Positions 22,915-36,446 of a stretch of 64,000 nucleotides of DNA are shown piece after piece. The number at the start of each line of letters is the position of its first letter. The stretch's first letter is position 1. Source of the DNA: Alnus glutinosa (lineage: Eukaryota; Streptophyta; Magnoliopsida; Fagales; Betulaceae). The DNA is taken from contig NC_084887.1 of the NCBI RefSeq assembly GCF_958979055.1, positions 37,116,620-37,180,619 of the forward strand, read 5' to 3'. Below the pieces are notes generated by a model, which saw only the letters and a program-made list of their open reading frames with translations, was not told where the DNA came from and did not search any database. The position numbers were made by a program, and so were the translations under genes.

Positions 22915-23568
22915 ACGTTCGGCGAAAAATCCCGCAATCAGGACGGATGCACAGACTTCCATACTAGCATGCTGGCATGCATGGATTTGATCCGTCAATC
23001 AATAAACGCAACATCGTCTGATTTAACCAAACCATCGTAAATAGCATCGTCACATATATATTGTATAGTTTTGTCCCGCCACTCATTACGATACTCGAAT
23101 AAATCCAGCGAAGTAAAGCAACTTAAGATAGGACGCTCTTCAACAGTAGCAGCAAAATCTGCAAGCTCAACGTACGACAACATTCCGACATTGATCCCTT
23201 GTGAGATCACGCAGGTTCTGTTTGATGCCGACACCAACAACTGTTATATCTATCTGAAACATCAAGAAACTTAGCAAGGCAAGTTGGTATTTTCTTCAAG
23301 TGCATAAGGTGGACAATAACGCAATCATCTTTTCCTGCATATATGGTTACAACATTGCAACTTTCTCACTCATAACTCCACCTATAGTTGAACTGGATGA
23401 CTTTTTTATACCTAAATTAACCTACAACTCGCCGAAAGGTTTCAGAAAGTGAACTAATATCAGGATACAGCACTTTGAGAGCCCCTCCAGCTTTGACTCG
23501 TCGGTTACAATTACAACAAATGTTTTGATCAATTTCAACCCTATATAAAAATTGAAAGAGTTGAACAT
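22915..23568 (-). pseudogene. Unit E: decayed WRN-exonuclease-like gene
   Basis: The family layout is recognisable from an ATG at 23566-23568 through TFVVIVTDESKLEG-like sequence to a C-terminus ending with the GCATGGAAGT...CCGTC block. The frame is broken several times. The longest open part (22995-23240) spans the end of motif II to the DDVAFID region before motif III (ELADFAATVEERPILSCFTS). An extra 'TATC' near 23250 relative to units B and F shifts the frame. It is a pseudogene of the same orientation and intronless form. Confidence 0.68.
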
Positions 23569-23754
23569 CTTTTTTTCAAATGAAAAAGACGAACTATATA
23601 TATATATATATATATTCAGGGCAAAGAAAGAAGAAAACTAGAAACTAGATCGAATTGGAGTCACAGAGACATGAGGAGCTATTTATATGCATGCACCAAT
23701 AAGCATACCCTCCGTCTAGAGGATTACTATTATTATTATTATTATTTCTAATTA

Positions 23755-24050
23755 AAAAAGATGGGAAGGGACAACCAGCGTAGCTACTGTCCTTGGGCAT
23801 AGGACTTTCTACCCGTTGTAAAATGTTCGATTTAAGTCATAACTGCTGCCTAAAAGATGAACCCGTCACCGCAACCCCACCAATGCGCAAATTAGTAAAA
23901 CCCCTTACTGAATAGTATCTGGTTCACATAACCACTACTGCAAGCGGATTAGAATACGCAACCGCTAAACAGAAGAGAAGAGAGGATCGAACCAGGTTCT
24001 GACTACGTTACCAATTGGGCTACCACCTTGGTGGTTCTAGCTCACTTGCC
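23755..24050 (-). mobile_element. tRNA-derived SINE
   Basis: On the minus strand the element starts near 24045 with a tRNA-like head. A box A-like TAGCCCAATTGG is followed after about 25 bases by the box B-like GGTTCGATCC, the spacing of an internal RNA polymerase III promoter. An unrelated body (GGTTGCGGTGACGGGTTCA) and a short T-run after CCCTTCCCATC follow, as in plant SINEs that end in T-rich tails. Clear target duplications were not found. Confidence 0.6.
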
Positions 24051-24550
24051 CACAATGCCAAAGCACCAAATATGAAATACCAACCTTTTGCATTCCCCCA
24101 TAAGCCAGAATTGATTCACGATTCCTTCGGAGCCTTAAGGAGAATGTAAAACGAATGACAAAACAAAAGCAACAAAGATCCATGTATGCTTTCATTTATT
24201 CCACCGTATACCCCATAAACGCATCGGACAAGAATTCTCTTTATTTCATTGTCCAGATTTAAAGGTGGTAGATATAACGGGATGACCATCATTCCACAGC
24301 CCATTGCAGCCCCATTTCAACGTTGATTCAACGAAGGTTACTCGAGAGGTCAAGCATAGGAATAATGCTTAAAGGAAGATTTATATATGTCGTCTTTGAG
24401 TCATCTTAAAACTGAATTTAGTTATGCAGCAACCTCAGCACATGCACCATCCTAACCCCCTCCCCCCTTTTTCTTCTTCCATTGTTTTAGACTGCAGGTA
24501 GTTTAAATGCTTTATTCAATCACCATTTCAAAGATCAAGGAACCTTATAA

Positions 24551-24587
<37 letters not shown>

Positions 24588-24632
24588 CACACTTTAAGAT
24601 GAAGAAAAACATGCATGTTAAATAATAACAAA

Positions 24633-25292
24633 TTATTGAACTTGCAACAGATGGTCCAACCTGCACCCTAATTTTTTGGCAACCGTGAAGGTAACACAGA
24701 CTTCCCTAGTTGCATAGACGATTTGTTCCTCACTCAGCTAACTCCTACCCCAATCACCAAAAGCAACATCTGCTGATTTTGCCAAACTCGTAGACACATT
24801 ATATACACCAAAAACAAACTTGCATAAATCCAGTACAGTAAAAGAAATTGCAATAGGACTCTTTTGAGCCAAAGCAGCTAAATCTCCAAGCTCAACTACC
24901 GCATTCCTACATTGAATCCCATAATCCCTTCGGAGATCACACAGGTTCTGTTTGATGCCTACACCAACGACTGTTATATCAGAAACATCAAGAAACTTAT
25001 GAAGGGAAGTTGGTATTTTCTTGAAGTGAATAAGGTGGACAATAAGGCAAAACTTTTCTACACATAGTTTCAGCACTGCAACTTTCTCAATGACAACTCC
25101 ATCTATAGTTGAACTGAATGACTTCTCTATACCTAAACCCAAAAGTCTCTCGAACCATTTGTTTTGATAATGTTGTTCGTCAATGATAGAAAACAGCAAT
25201 TTAAGAACACCTTCCAGCTCTGACTCATCGGTTACAACAGTTGTTTTAATCTCGCTGGACTCTATTTTTAAAGTAAAAGACTTTGACACCAT
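24633..25292 (-). pseudogene. Unit F: nearly intact WRN-exonuclease-like gene with one early stop
   Basis: The frame from the ATG at 25290-25292 is open for 184 codons and matches unit B throughout: VSKSFTLKIESSEIKTTVVT, LLGLGIEKSF, VAVLKLCVEK, IPTSLHKFLDVSD, TVVGVGIKQN and ELGDLAALAQ. Motif I has Gly for Asp and motif II Asn for Asp, as in B. A TAG at 24738-24740 ends it just before motif III. The same frame then continues LSEEQIVYATREV and ends at 24633-24635, so one substitution separates it from a full-length gene. Unlike B it keeps the motif-III Tyr. It might still make a truncated protein. A GAAGAAGAAGAGGAGG leader matches unit B. Confidence 0.72.
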
Positions 25293-26860
25293 TTTTTTGA
25301 AATGAAGAAGAAGAAGAGGAGGAACTATTCATATATATATATATATATATGTACAGTTCTACATTTCATGTACGTAGCCAAAATGTAGAATTTACTACTA
25401 ATTAGTAGCTCTGCCTCTTCGGTTCCAGCAAAGTTAGAATTCCACGATAAGTACGTTAGATCGATGTGGATTACGTTCACAGTAAATCGGGAAGCTAAAC
25501 CCTCTTACTTTGCCTGCTATATATATATATATATATATTGGGAATCTAAATCGTCTTTTGCCTACTAAATGAACATTATGAACCTATGAAGAGCAAGACA
25601 CAAGAGTGGCCCCCAACGTAGAAACTGGTAGGACCAGATTAATCTTTTTTCCTTTGACACCCTCTCATCATATGTCAACAAATGTCAATAAGTTGTAAAC
25701 ATGTAGCATGTTGTAAAAAATTTGTAGAGAAATTGTAGATCTAACATTTTTCAACGATAAAATTAGTAATACCGTGTTGTGATAAAAAAAAAAAAAAAAA
25801 AAAATTGACCAAAAGTATTGTAAAGGGATTGTAATCCCAATGATTCAGATTATGATATGATATAGAAACCCAAGTTTGTTATTCCTACTTTTATCCTCTT
25901 TCTAGTGGTTTATTAAAATTATGTTCAGAATTGCGATTTCGTATGCAAAAAGTATGATTTTAAATCAAATTGTAAAAAATGAATAATGTGGGAATTGCAT
26001 GTATAAAAAATTGCGATTTGAAAACGCAAAAAAATTGTTTTTTCAAATCGTAAAGGGTGCTTTTTGAAAATGCATAATTTTAAAGGCTAACCTGCAATTT
26101 TGTCAAACGCTTAACTGCGATTTTAAAAATTATTTTTTTAAATTGCACATTTTAATCACAAACCCAAACAGACCCTAAGCATCATTACTGTATTTAATTA
26201 TTTATGTTTTGTGCTTATATCATATGCAATGTCTTTCCAATTATTTCCAAGAAAAAAATAGTTAGCAATTTAAAAACGCAATTAATGAAAAAAAAAAAAT
26301 AGTTTTTAAAAATGCAAATAAGTATTTAATGAAATCGTCATTTTACTTTAAAAATAAGAGTAACGCTATACGCTCTCCCCCACCCCCCAGAGCCTATGTA
26401 AGTGTAACAACGTTGTCTCACATACCATTGGTGTATAAAAATTGGTTTTTTGGTTGAATGACCATTCCACTTAGGCCTTTTTCTTTTCTTTTTTCTTTTT
26501 CTTTTTTTTCTGTGAGGGGTGATGAATAGAATTACTTTTAAAATTGTGAATTTTTAAAAACATACTCCTTAATTACGATTTGAAAAACATAGCAATTTTT
26601 TTTTGAATGCATTCCAAACGGAATAATTTCTACAATTTTGATTAAAAACACATTTTTAGCCAGCAAAATTATAGAGGCAAATAAACTCTTATGTTATAGG
26701 AAGAAATGATATTTGTGGTATTACAAACCTGAAATAGTTTATTAATTGTTTAGGATTTGGAAGCATATGTGGTGCAGTTTTTTAACGATCCGGATTTAAT
26801 TCTAAATTTTAAGTGGATCATCTAGCTAGTGTTATTTTCTGAGGCTCCCATGGATCATCT
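25293..26860. other. Flank of unit F with AT-rich repeats
   Basis: Bases 25380-25650 match the upstream flanks of units A and C (AGCTCTGCCTCTTCGGTT, AAGCTAAACCCTCTT, CCCAACGTAG). Bases 25930-26170 and 26260-26650 are rich in inverted 'TTGCGATTT'/'AAATCGCAA' words, probably an old non-autonomous element. It is interrupted near 26355-26535 by a MITE-like 'GAGTAACGCTATACG' segment. No gene is seen. Confidence 0.5.
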
Positions 26861-26863
26861 AGT

Positions 26864-27100
26864 TTTTTTTTTTTTAAGCAATTCAGGAAAAGGGGAAACT
26901 ACACAAGCAAAAAAGAGAAGAAAATACACGAGAACTACAAGGATAAATCCCAAAAGAGTTGTTGGTCGCTGCCCATTTAGCCAGAAGATGGGCCTCTTTG
27001 ATTAGCTTGCCTATGCACTTTAGTAGCCTCCCAGGCTGAAAATCCAGTGTTAACAGTGGACCATTTGTAAGCCACTACAGTACTCCACGTATCTACAATT
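26864..27100 (-). mobile_element. 3' end of a LINE, 5'-truncated
   Basis: On the minus strand the sequence ends in a poly-A run (T-run at 26864-26876 on the plus strand). It encodes remnants of the RNase H-like tail of plant LINE polyproteins: NTGFSAWEATK, then HRQANQRGP and LNGQRPTTLLG pieces that echo the usual REANQAAH.LA.WA. The frame is disturbed. It is a short dead fragment typical of target-primed insertion. Confidence 0.5.
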
Positions 27101-27439
27101 ATGCTTATTTTTTCTTCAATTACTCACTAAAAAAAAACCAAAACCATTTATTCTTGTCCAAAGCGCAATATTTAATACAAAACTCAATTTTCACTTTGTT
27201 TAAAATCAATTCATTTCAACTTAATTATGATATACTTTGGTCCATTGTGTCTCTAATTGTGGGTCTCTAAAGTGGAGCCGTGTCAAGCAATTGCTGCAAA
27301 TATTCCCACACAGGATACACGAATGAATAAATCGAGTTAAATTGAGGTTAAAAGTAACCTATCTGTAGGTCTATGTAACAATTACAGATTAATTTTAATC
27401 ACGAAAAATCACATTCCCAATAAATACAAAAATAATCTC

Positions 27440-28092
27440 CTTATGCATGTATGCTTCTACTTTTCATGGATGGTATGGTTGCCATTGGCCCTAGCTGTAT
27501 CTTGTATACTTACACATTCCGCAGGATTGTACCTCTATATGCTGTAGTCCCATTTTTTACCTCAATATACCTGTCCCAAATAGCGACTGAAGGGCTTCCA
27601 GGCTCTTGGCACCCCATAGTTTCTTTTCCATGGTAGCTTAGAGACTCCCAAAAGTGCAGCTCGCATGCCTTACAAAAGAAAGAACTTCTTATTTATATCC
27701 TTAGCAAGAAACAGAGTACCCCAGTAAAAATTTCCAACAAACAGGTTAAATTACTTTTTACTATAGTTCACTAATCCAAAGTTGACCAATTTTAGAGGAT
27801 AACAAAGTAAGTTCAAATTCACACACATCATCTTCCATGCAATGTTTCATGATCTGACTGCTCAAAAATGAAAACTTGTTATCAAACTACTCATCAGAAT
27901 ATCCTACCGTATCCAAATTCTTAGCCCATCCCAATCAATTGATGCATACAAGTAATGCAAATGAATTGGCATAGAAATTTCACAGGAAGACCAAAAGATA
28001 TGACCACGAGTCTTGGACATTATGACCTAACAACTGTCATGTCCTTTAAAAAAGAAAATATGCAGAGTACATACCTGATCACAGAAGCAGAT
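27440..28092 (-). other. Probable 3' UTR of the PMT gene, with an intron
   Basis: Nineteen bases after the PMT stop codon the minus strand has a good donor (CAG|GTATGTAC at 28074), and TTCTTTTGTAAG|GC near 27669 is a good acceptor. This suggests a 3'-UTR intron of about 400 bp and a final non-coding exon toward 27440. A stop followed closely by an intron is of interest because exon junctions close to the stop (under 50-55 nt) usually do not trigger nonsense-mediated decay. It is inferred from splice signals only. Confidence 0.45.
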
Positions 28093-30815
28093 TCACATTG
28101 TCGCAATCCCCTCATCCCCCAACTTCTTTCTTGCAATCATAACTCTTTCTTCAGTTGAGGAGAGAGCATCAATCCTAGGCTCTACTTCTGATACCCAACC
28201 ATCCCACCTTAACGCAGTCACAAACTTCCTAATATAGTTTATGACAGAGGGTTTGTCTCTAATGATGACAAACCCATCTGGCCGTAGTATTCGATCCATT
28301 TCAATTAGTAGATCCTCTGCACCACATCCATGCTCTGCAATCTCTGAGAACACTGTCCAGGCATGCAGAAGATCGTATGTACGTGGATATGTAGAAAATG
28401 CTTCACACCTGTAAAAAAGAATGCGTGAAACAGACAGTCAAAACTGAATAACAGGAAAAGTTGCTGCAACTAAGAAATACAATGTTATACTACTTGTACA
28501 TATTATGATGACAGATATATTGGGTACAAAGATAGTCGCAAGCATGAAGGAAGATTAGATGCATACCAGTCATGAACAGTTCCAATTAAGCCCCGATCAT
28601 ATATAATCTTCAATCTGGCAGATGTGCTGGCAGGAGCAACATTCATCACCCAGACATCTTTATCACTAAGGGCAGCAGCAAACCCACCAAGATTTGAGTT
28701 CATATCCATGACATTTCTGATGGAATCTTTCTGTATAACAGATTTCATTTGCTTCCAGTATTCAACCACTCTAAAATGCCAAATGCTCTGCAAAATGTAA
28801 TTTTTTTTTTTTTTTATTTGTATAAGGTAGAATATAACTCGTAAAGATAGTAAACAGAAACACTGCAGAGGGGGGGAGGAGGATATAACAGCATCATGCA
28901 CATTCTCTTGAAATTCTAGAAACATACAGCGTCCTCTTGGAATTCCTCAGTGCTCACACCAATTTCTTCCAGGCGAGGAGGTGCTGCAGTAAGCCTCTGT
29001 GGCCAAGGAACTAGTCCACTCCCCTTTTCCTTGTGCATCTCTGTTTTATATAAAAAGTAGAAAAGTTTAAGAAAACAGAATTACTGGAAACCCAAAATCA
29101 CTGCCACAAGAAAAATAAACTGTTCAAGCAGGAAGACCGGGTAAAACAGTGTATTAACCAGCCTGCCTAAAAAAAATGACAACAATCAGCATGTTCAGCA
29201 AAAAGTAATTAAGTAAAATCCTGAGCATTCAGTCCTAAGTGATACGCTATTGGTAACCATGTGTGCATCTTGCTCATCTCAACTATTGTGAATACTATTG
29301 CAGGCACTCGTGTAAAATTAAAACTAACGTCTCTAAGGGAGAGTTGTTGTGTATCTAAAGAATGTCTCCCACGCACTACCAGGGAGTTTTCTGGGTCACC
29401 AACCTCCAAAAGCTGCAAAAACAAATTCATATTTTCAAAGCAAGATTGAGAACCCATCGTATTACTGCCATTTTGTGCAATCGATCAAGAACCAGAGAGA
29501 AAAGGACTAAATTATGGCTGGCAACTGATATAAATCTAAACCTTTTTCGGATCCATTAAACTAAAGACTGCCACAGTAATGGCTCCTCTAGTCCTGACTT
29601 CAACAATGGAAACATGTTGCAATTACAGGGCCTCTCACCAATCCCCACACACACACCAAAAAGAAAAGAAAAAAAAAAAAAAAGAAGTTAAAACCGACAC
29701 CCCTATAGTGTCTACTGAGTAAATTAGCAGCATTTATTAGAAATTTCATATATATTCTCAGGGGGAATTCAGGTGTAACGACAAGTGATATCTTGTTTTA
29801 GGTATGAGAGAGGTAAGCACAATACAAGTCATGTCTTCGAGACATTGATAACTCTCATCAATGTAATCCCATTTCTTAGTGGTGATGGAAATCCTTCAGG
29901 TCCTAATTTCTAATTCACAAGGTTAGAGACTACTTTCACTACATTGATCAAAGCAAAGTGACTGAACATTAAAATGCGATGCTTCCGTACACAAATGCCA
30001 TAATATGAGAATAAAGACATCAAGGCCACCAAACACCACAAAAATCAGTTCATTGGAAAGTTACCTGCAACATTCATTCTGAACATACGTATATATCAAT
30101 GCTACTTACTTGCAGAGTACGGGGAGATGCACGCCTTCATGGACACATTCCAAGTTGCATCCGGTTCATCCTCAGAACTGCACAAAGGGGGCAATGTCCC
30201 AGGTTCTCTCTTTGAATAACAGCTATTCGTCAATGGCTTTGCCCATATAACAGTCTGGTCATGTTTTGCAACAACTTTCCAGCACATTCTTCTTAGAAGA
30301 TTGGACATAGCATTCCAGATCCTTCGATTTTCTGGATCCTGTGCATATGCTTCAGGAGAAGAATACACAAAATACCCTCCTGGTCTTAGTAATCTGTCAA
30401 GTTCTAATAAGAGAATTCCATCTCTTTGAAGCCAATCAATTCGACATCGTGAACAATGAGCCAGTTCAAATGATCTGCTTGGATAAGGAAGTCTTTTTGT
30501 AGCCAAGACACCAAGGGTTGCTGGAATCCCCCTCTCCAGGGCAAATTGTATTTGATTCTCATGTACATCATTAGGTGCAAGAGACATGGCTATAATGCTA
30601 TGGGAAAGAAGATAGGCCCCAAAACTTGCAACACCACAACCCACATCAAGAACATTTCGGATATTGCCACCATTGTAGAGTTTATCACCAGGAAACTTAA
30701 GCATCTGTACCAATATATTGATGAAATTAACATAATAGTAGACTTAGAAAAAACACGTTACTAATGTTACATAATGCTCCATTAACTTCTAAGTTAAATC
30801 ATCAAGTCCTACTGA

Positions 30816-30846
<31 letters not shown>

Positions 30847-32047
30847 ACCAATCGGGGAAAAAAAAATTCTAGTTAAATCATTGTAAGAAAAATGAAATTA
30901 GGATTTTCAGATAAGTTTGCTAAAGGGAACCAATTAAGCAACCTCAAGAATATCATATACCTTAGCAAGAGCAATGATGTACTTGTCAGCTCCGTAATGG
31001 AAATGGGTGCCTCCACCGGGAAAATTTATCTTCTCCCCATTAACAACCATCCAATTCTGATCTGATTTCTCTTGTGCAAGATGAGTGTGGGGTATATTCG
31101 CCTTCCACACTTCGTCCCTACTTGCTGGCCATCTTATAGGGATCTGAAATTCTAATACCAATTTTGTCGGAATCAAAACTAAACAAACCTAAATAAAACA
31201 AAGTTTTTGCATGTGTAATGCCAGTCACCAACCTTATAACCAACTGGGGGCGGAATGAGGCAGTTATAACGGCGCTCCGGAGGTGGGCAGTGCCGTTCGT
31301 AGTGCTCCATTAACGCCAAATTGGGTTTCAATTTCAGTTGGTAGATAAGGTTCCTATCTAAACAAGGTATCAACTCCGAAAATCTCAAATCACAGATCTG
31401 TAAAGATCACCATTTTTACCATATCAAACACAAAACAAATAATAATAATAAAAAAAAATTATAAAAAAAAAAAGCTCAATAACCACGTTTTATCAGTACC
31501 CTTTCAGCATTTCAAAAATAATAATCAATTAGTAACAAATATCTCAAGTCAAATCATTTTTTGGGATTCAATTGCGCTCTTTGCCAAGTTCATAATCAAA
31601 ATCACACCCAAACTTTGAAACAGAAAGCTCAATTAATATAAATTTTTCAGAAACGTTACTACAAATCATTTACGAGTTCAATTACTACAACTCGCTACTA
31701 AAGCATGTTTTTCCTCAAACTAAACAAAGACGACATTCTTAATGAAAGCAATGATTTTTACACATTGAAAAGAAAAAAATTAAAATTAACACAAATGCGT
31801 TACTCACAGGAATGCTCTTGGGGACCTCAGGATTGTGCTCTTGGTCCTCAAGCAAATCTTCGGGATCGTGGTTCAGGACGAAACTGCCGAATACCTGGTC
31901 GGATCCGTCCTCGTCGTCCGATCTACGCGAGCCCGGAGCGAAGTACGACCCGTAGTACAAACAGGCCAACCCGAGCAACGCAATGAGTCCGACCAGGACG
32001 TACTTGACCAGCGAGGTGGTGGAACTCGGGTCGCTCCTGTGCCTCAT
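28093..32047 (-). CDS. PMT9: PMT8/PMT9-type putative methyltransferase
   Basis: The product is a 610-aa type II membrane protein of the plant PMT family (QUA2/TSD2-related, DUF248). These are Golgi proteins with a SAM-dependent methyltransferase fold, thought to methylate pectin, though this member's substrate is unproven. Coding exons on the minus strand are 31808-32047, 31233-31397, 30961-31143, 30110-30704, 28928-29040, 28567-28787 and 28093-28408. All have GT-AG borders and phases that join exactly. The short N-terminal tail (MRHRSDPSSTTS) precedes one membrane span (residues 13-36). The SAM motif DVGCG is at 216-220, with HCSRCRIDW and LLRPGGYFVYSSPEAY further on. The second half carries VMDMNSNLGGFAAAL and ILRPDGFVIIRDK. 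The start at 32045-32047 matches the family N-terminus; an upstream in-frame ATG at 32093-32095 would add 16 residues and is less likely. The 5' UTR has a GA-rich tract (32168-32185). No damage is seen. Confidence 0.93.
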
Positions 32048-35000
32048 TTTCCCGACCGGAATCTGCTGGATCCGAGCCGGTTTCGACTCAAACACTGTGT
32101 AAAACCCTAGAGCTCCAGTGGCATATCCAGTTGTAGATAGACTGAGAGCTTCGTTGGATTTTCGCGGGAGAGAGAGAGAGAGGGAGGTGGGGATTCGGTG
32201 TGTGCGTGTGCAGGGACAGGTTTTGGATGGACCGCTGATTCACCCTTGCGGTCACGGCGTCAAGCACGATCCCCCAGATTGACCTTTGAACTATTTCGTT
32301 GGATTATCGTATGCGGTCGATTACACCAGAGCGTCGACTTACTGTGAGGTGGGTATGACCGTATGAGGAGCTTTTTTCCCTGTCCAGTCTCCTTCTAGGT
32401 CCCCATTTACCAAAAGATAAATTATAGATATTTCTACTCAATATTTATCTTGTATTTTAGCAAGTGTTTTTTTAAAAAAAAAATTCTGATGTGATAAAAA
32501 AAATATTTTGTATTTTGAATTATTTGTTAATACATTTATCTCGATAACAACAAATAAAAGTATTAACAAACATGGCATCTCCTAAAAATTATCGAGATAC
32601 CTTGCAATATTTTTTATTTGGATTATATTATTCATGTAGATGTTATGGTGTTTTGTGGATATTTTAGCTCATAATGATGGCTCCTACCTTGTATTATTCT
32701 GCCTAATTATAGTCTTATATTTACTCTGAAATAATGCAAAAATAAAAGAAAATAAAATACTAAGATAGGGTTTATTATACCTTCCTTGGATACCCACTCC
32801 CCTGTAAAGGAGCTAGACTTGAATATTGGCAAGGCAGGCATATAAGGCACCTTTATGCAACAAATTTCCCAACTAGACACTAGCTAGGTTGCCATCTCTA
32901 GTCCACAAGTAGGAAAAACTTTGACTTTCATCTCACCTACAATCAATTAGTGAACCAATTAGGTGCTCTATGCACATGAAAGTTGGTTTATTTGGGGGAA
33001 TTAGGCATCATTCTTCATAAACAATTGAACATCATGTAATGCCCTAAACATTGGCTTAATTTGTGTACCTTACTAATGACCCGAAAAGAGTGAAATTCCA
33101 AGCTCTATCTAATTAAGTTTGTAGGTAGAAAGCGTTAGTCATGTTTACACTACCATTCAAAAAAGATTAGCTAAATTACAATTTGAGCTTTTTAAAATAA
33201 CCGTTTATAAAATTCAATTTTATCTAATAAAAAATGTGAAACTTAATACCTATGAGCATCCGTGAGCTTCTTTATAATCTACTAATTCAATGTGGATAAT
33301 CTACTCACTCAATGTGAGACGAAATAGGATCCACTACAGAACCATTTCATAATTCATATTAAATTTTACAGCATTTAACATGCATCATTTAAAATATTTA
33401 AAAGACGTATAGCCCCCGTTAAGTTAAATGCTATGAAACTTAATTATGAAACAGCTTCTTTTCATCGGGAGACTAACTTTTTGGATGCCACAATAGGCTT
33501 TTAGGGAACATTAATATGGTTGTGGGTTGACGAGTTCATTAATGGACTGTTGGAAGTTTGAGGCCCATATTTAGGCCGTAGATCAACTCAATCTTCTATA
33601 TAATTGGCCCCATGAAAAACGAAAGGAAAGAAGACAAAAGGGACCCTGGTTATTCCATTGGGAACAAGCCGAAGGCTCGTGGCTCGGGGGCCTAAAGATA
33701 GACAGAAAGGTTCTCTCTTTACTCTTTAGGATCTTGAACATGGAAAATCTGAATAAACAATCACTTATATTAATTTGTTGCAGTCGTGGGAATCTAATAA
33801 ACAAATTATCATGTTCTTGATTTTGTTGCATTCACACTGCTCAAAAAAGAATATTTGGAAAGTAATAAGGATTAATTTCTTTTAATTTATATCTATTGAT
33901 TCTATTAGTGATTCTTTTTTAACCGAATATATGATTTTCATGTGCACTTTTAAAACCAAGTATAAGAATCACGTTTATTTTAAATACACGTAACCTTAAT
34001 AAATTTGGATGAAAAACAATTATTTTTTCAATTCAACGATTGGTTGATTTATATTTAGAGGCACAAGACTCGCGAGATTAGGAATAAATTATTATTTTTA
34101 CTGAAGTCAATCTAATCTTTAGGCAATCCTATAACATTTCAAACAATGTTACCTTTCACTAAAAGCAAGAGTAAAATATTTACCTTGGCATTGAATTGTA
34201 CTGGTTAACATGAAGGAGGTCATTTTCTCAACCAAAAAAAAAGAAATAAAAAAATACTTGAAGGTGGTCATCATGGCCAGCACATGCATACCTATGGCAT
34301 AGTGTTTGGACTAGTCTTGCGAGGCATAATATGCAATGACTCGGAAAAAAGTGTTAATTATTAGTCGTACTATCATTTCAAAACGACTAGTTAAATTATA
34401 ATTAAATTTTCATGAAATTACTTATAAAACTTGATCTCACTTAATAAGAAATCAATGTGGAACTACCACCTGTAAAAGTTATTCATATTCCCAATGTGGG
34501 ATTGTAGTGTTACAATCATGCCTAAATTTATGACATTCTTGCCATTGATATACAGTGCTTCAATACTATATAACATTACTATGTTGCTTTGATACCATTT
34601 ATAACAGCATAAGGAAAACGTTTGTCACATATGTGCTATCACTCTAAAATGACTAATGAAGTTGCAATTGAAACTCAACTTCATATAATCACTTATAAAG
34701 CACAATATCTAATCTATCTTAGATCATGAAAAAATGTATTAAAGTCAACGTAGTAATATCATGTGGTGTTGGTACTTTGTAACATGGCATGAATTCTACC
34801 GAAGACGTTAGGGTTTTATGATTTTATGAAGTTATAATTATTATATTGGCCAGTTATTTTGAAACGTATTGAAAATGTGGTTAGCATTTTTATTTATGTC
34901 AATGACATATATATGCTATGAATTTGTGTATACAAAAACTTAAAAAGTGATTTAACCATGATCTCGATTGTTCAATTGAATATATTGTAATAGGATAGTC

Positions 35001-35639
35001 TTATGTGAGAAGTTGTTCGGGTTGATGTTACTTTCAAAGGCTCTCCAACGGTCCGAGCAAGTGAAATCCAATTTGCTCAAATAAGTAAGGCTGGAAATAT
35101 ATCTCAATGCATTATGCTAAGGCCGGAAATATCTCTCAATGCATTATGCATCATCAATTCCATTACCTTCCTTAATGGAAGCTAAAGGGCTACTCCATAA
35201 TTTTTTACCTTCCTTTATTTTAAGTTTATTTTTTTTTATTTTTTTAAAAAGGCTTTATTTTCCTTAATATTTTTTTAAAAAAACATTTAAATGACATAGA
35301 AAAAGAATAAAAAAAATATATTGTAAACTTTATTTGAAAAAAAAATAATAATAATAATAATAATAATAACTTAATACTCTAAATTCTTTTAAAAAAATAT
35401 AAAAATGAAACTATCGGTAATGCTCTTAAACGAAGCTGCCATATTGCATGCAGGGAATCTAAATCCCGTGACCTTCTTGTCACCGATCCCGTGAGTATCT
35501 CACGCACCGGGGACGCATATCCATTTGTCACCCACTTCCGAGGGAACCGTACACAGTGAAAAAGAGAAGAAAACAAATACCTAAAATAACAGCTATAATT
35601 GCAATATCGAGAATTTCCATGCGCCATCATTTCCTCAGA
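32048..35639. other. Intergenic spacer and divergent promoter region
   Basis: The first 140 bases are the probable 5' UTR of the PMT gene. The rest is AT-rich with no convincing gene. Repeated phrases about 'AATGACTAATGAAGTTGCAATT' near 33140-33280, 34340-34500 and 34610-34740 look like diverged copies of one dispersed repeat. A further pair of 'GGCCGGAAATATATCTCAATGCATTATGC'-like words is tandemly repeated near 35088-35150. Confidence 0.5.
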
Positions 35640-36446
35640 GAAGCGAGTGCGATTCAGACTTTCCAGGCTTTTCGATTACTTTATTGAAATACCCTGAAGA
35701 AGAAGAAAGTAAAAACAAAAACAAAAAGGAAGAAGGGACATCCGATCGACCGTCGAACCTCTATAACGTACAAGTTAACGTTGAGACTCTGCAACACCCT
35801 TTCCAAGACAATGCTTCAGGGCTTTGCTAAGCTATGGGATCTCGTTGGAATTCAGAGTCTCTTTATTGATTAAATTTGGGCAATTTTCACACATTTAGTA
35901 GGTATATATTACTCGCTTTTTCTTTCTTTAATTATTTTTGGAAGAGTCTAGTAAAACGTAATAAATAAGTATATAAATCAACGCGCCGACGCCGTGTGTT
36001 GATTGTTTCCCAAGCCATTTCCCAGTCAGCAATATTTGTCAACTTGGGAGTTTTGCTTATAAGTTAAAAAACTTAACGAACGAGTTTATCTCCAAGTCGA
36101 CGAAGAGGCGGTTACGTGAACAAGTTGTATTTTCAGGCCGAGAAGCTGCCACTTTTTGTTTGGCCGCTAAGAAAACTACGACTTTTGTTTAGGAACTTCA
36201 CGTGGGAAACGGTCACCTATTACGTGTTTGGTCCAATCTAGATGTATCAAGGGGTTTAAAGAAGGATTTATTTGGTGTGTATTCACAGTGGCTGCTTTTT
36301 AGGTTTGAGTTTAGCCTCTTGCATTGTTAAGAATTTGGGGGTCTTGTTTTGTTTGATTTGTGGGTTTTGGTTTCGATTGGCTTCGTTGTTTTGTTGTCTT
36401 GCATTGTTAAGATTTTCTGGGGAATTTCTTGTAGAGAATTGAGTTA
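35640..36446 (+). other. Probable 5' UTR region of the RGLG gene
   Basis: Purine-rich sequence (GAAGAAGAAGAAAG near 35697) and a possible donor AG|GTATATAT near 35900 suggest a non-coding first exon. The sequence just before the ATG (36300-36446) is T/G-rich like an intron and leader. The exact borders cannot be read without transcripts. Confidence 0.35.

Noticed and set aside
23755-24050. A functional tRNA gene
   Set aside because: Box A and B-like motifs exist but the cloverleaf does not close and the body is SINE-like.
32045-32095. Upstream ATG at 32093-32095 as the PMT start
   Set aside because: The downstream ATG gives the family N-terminus (MRHRSDP...TSLVKY); the 16 extra residues match nothing known.
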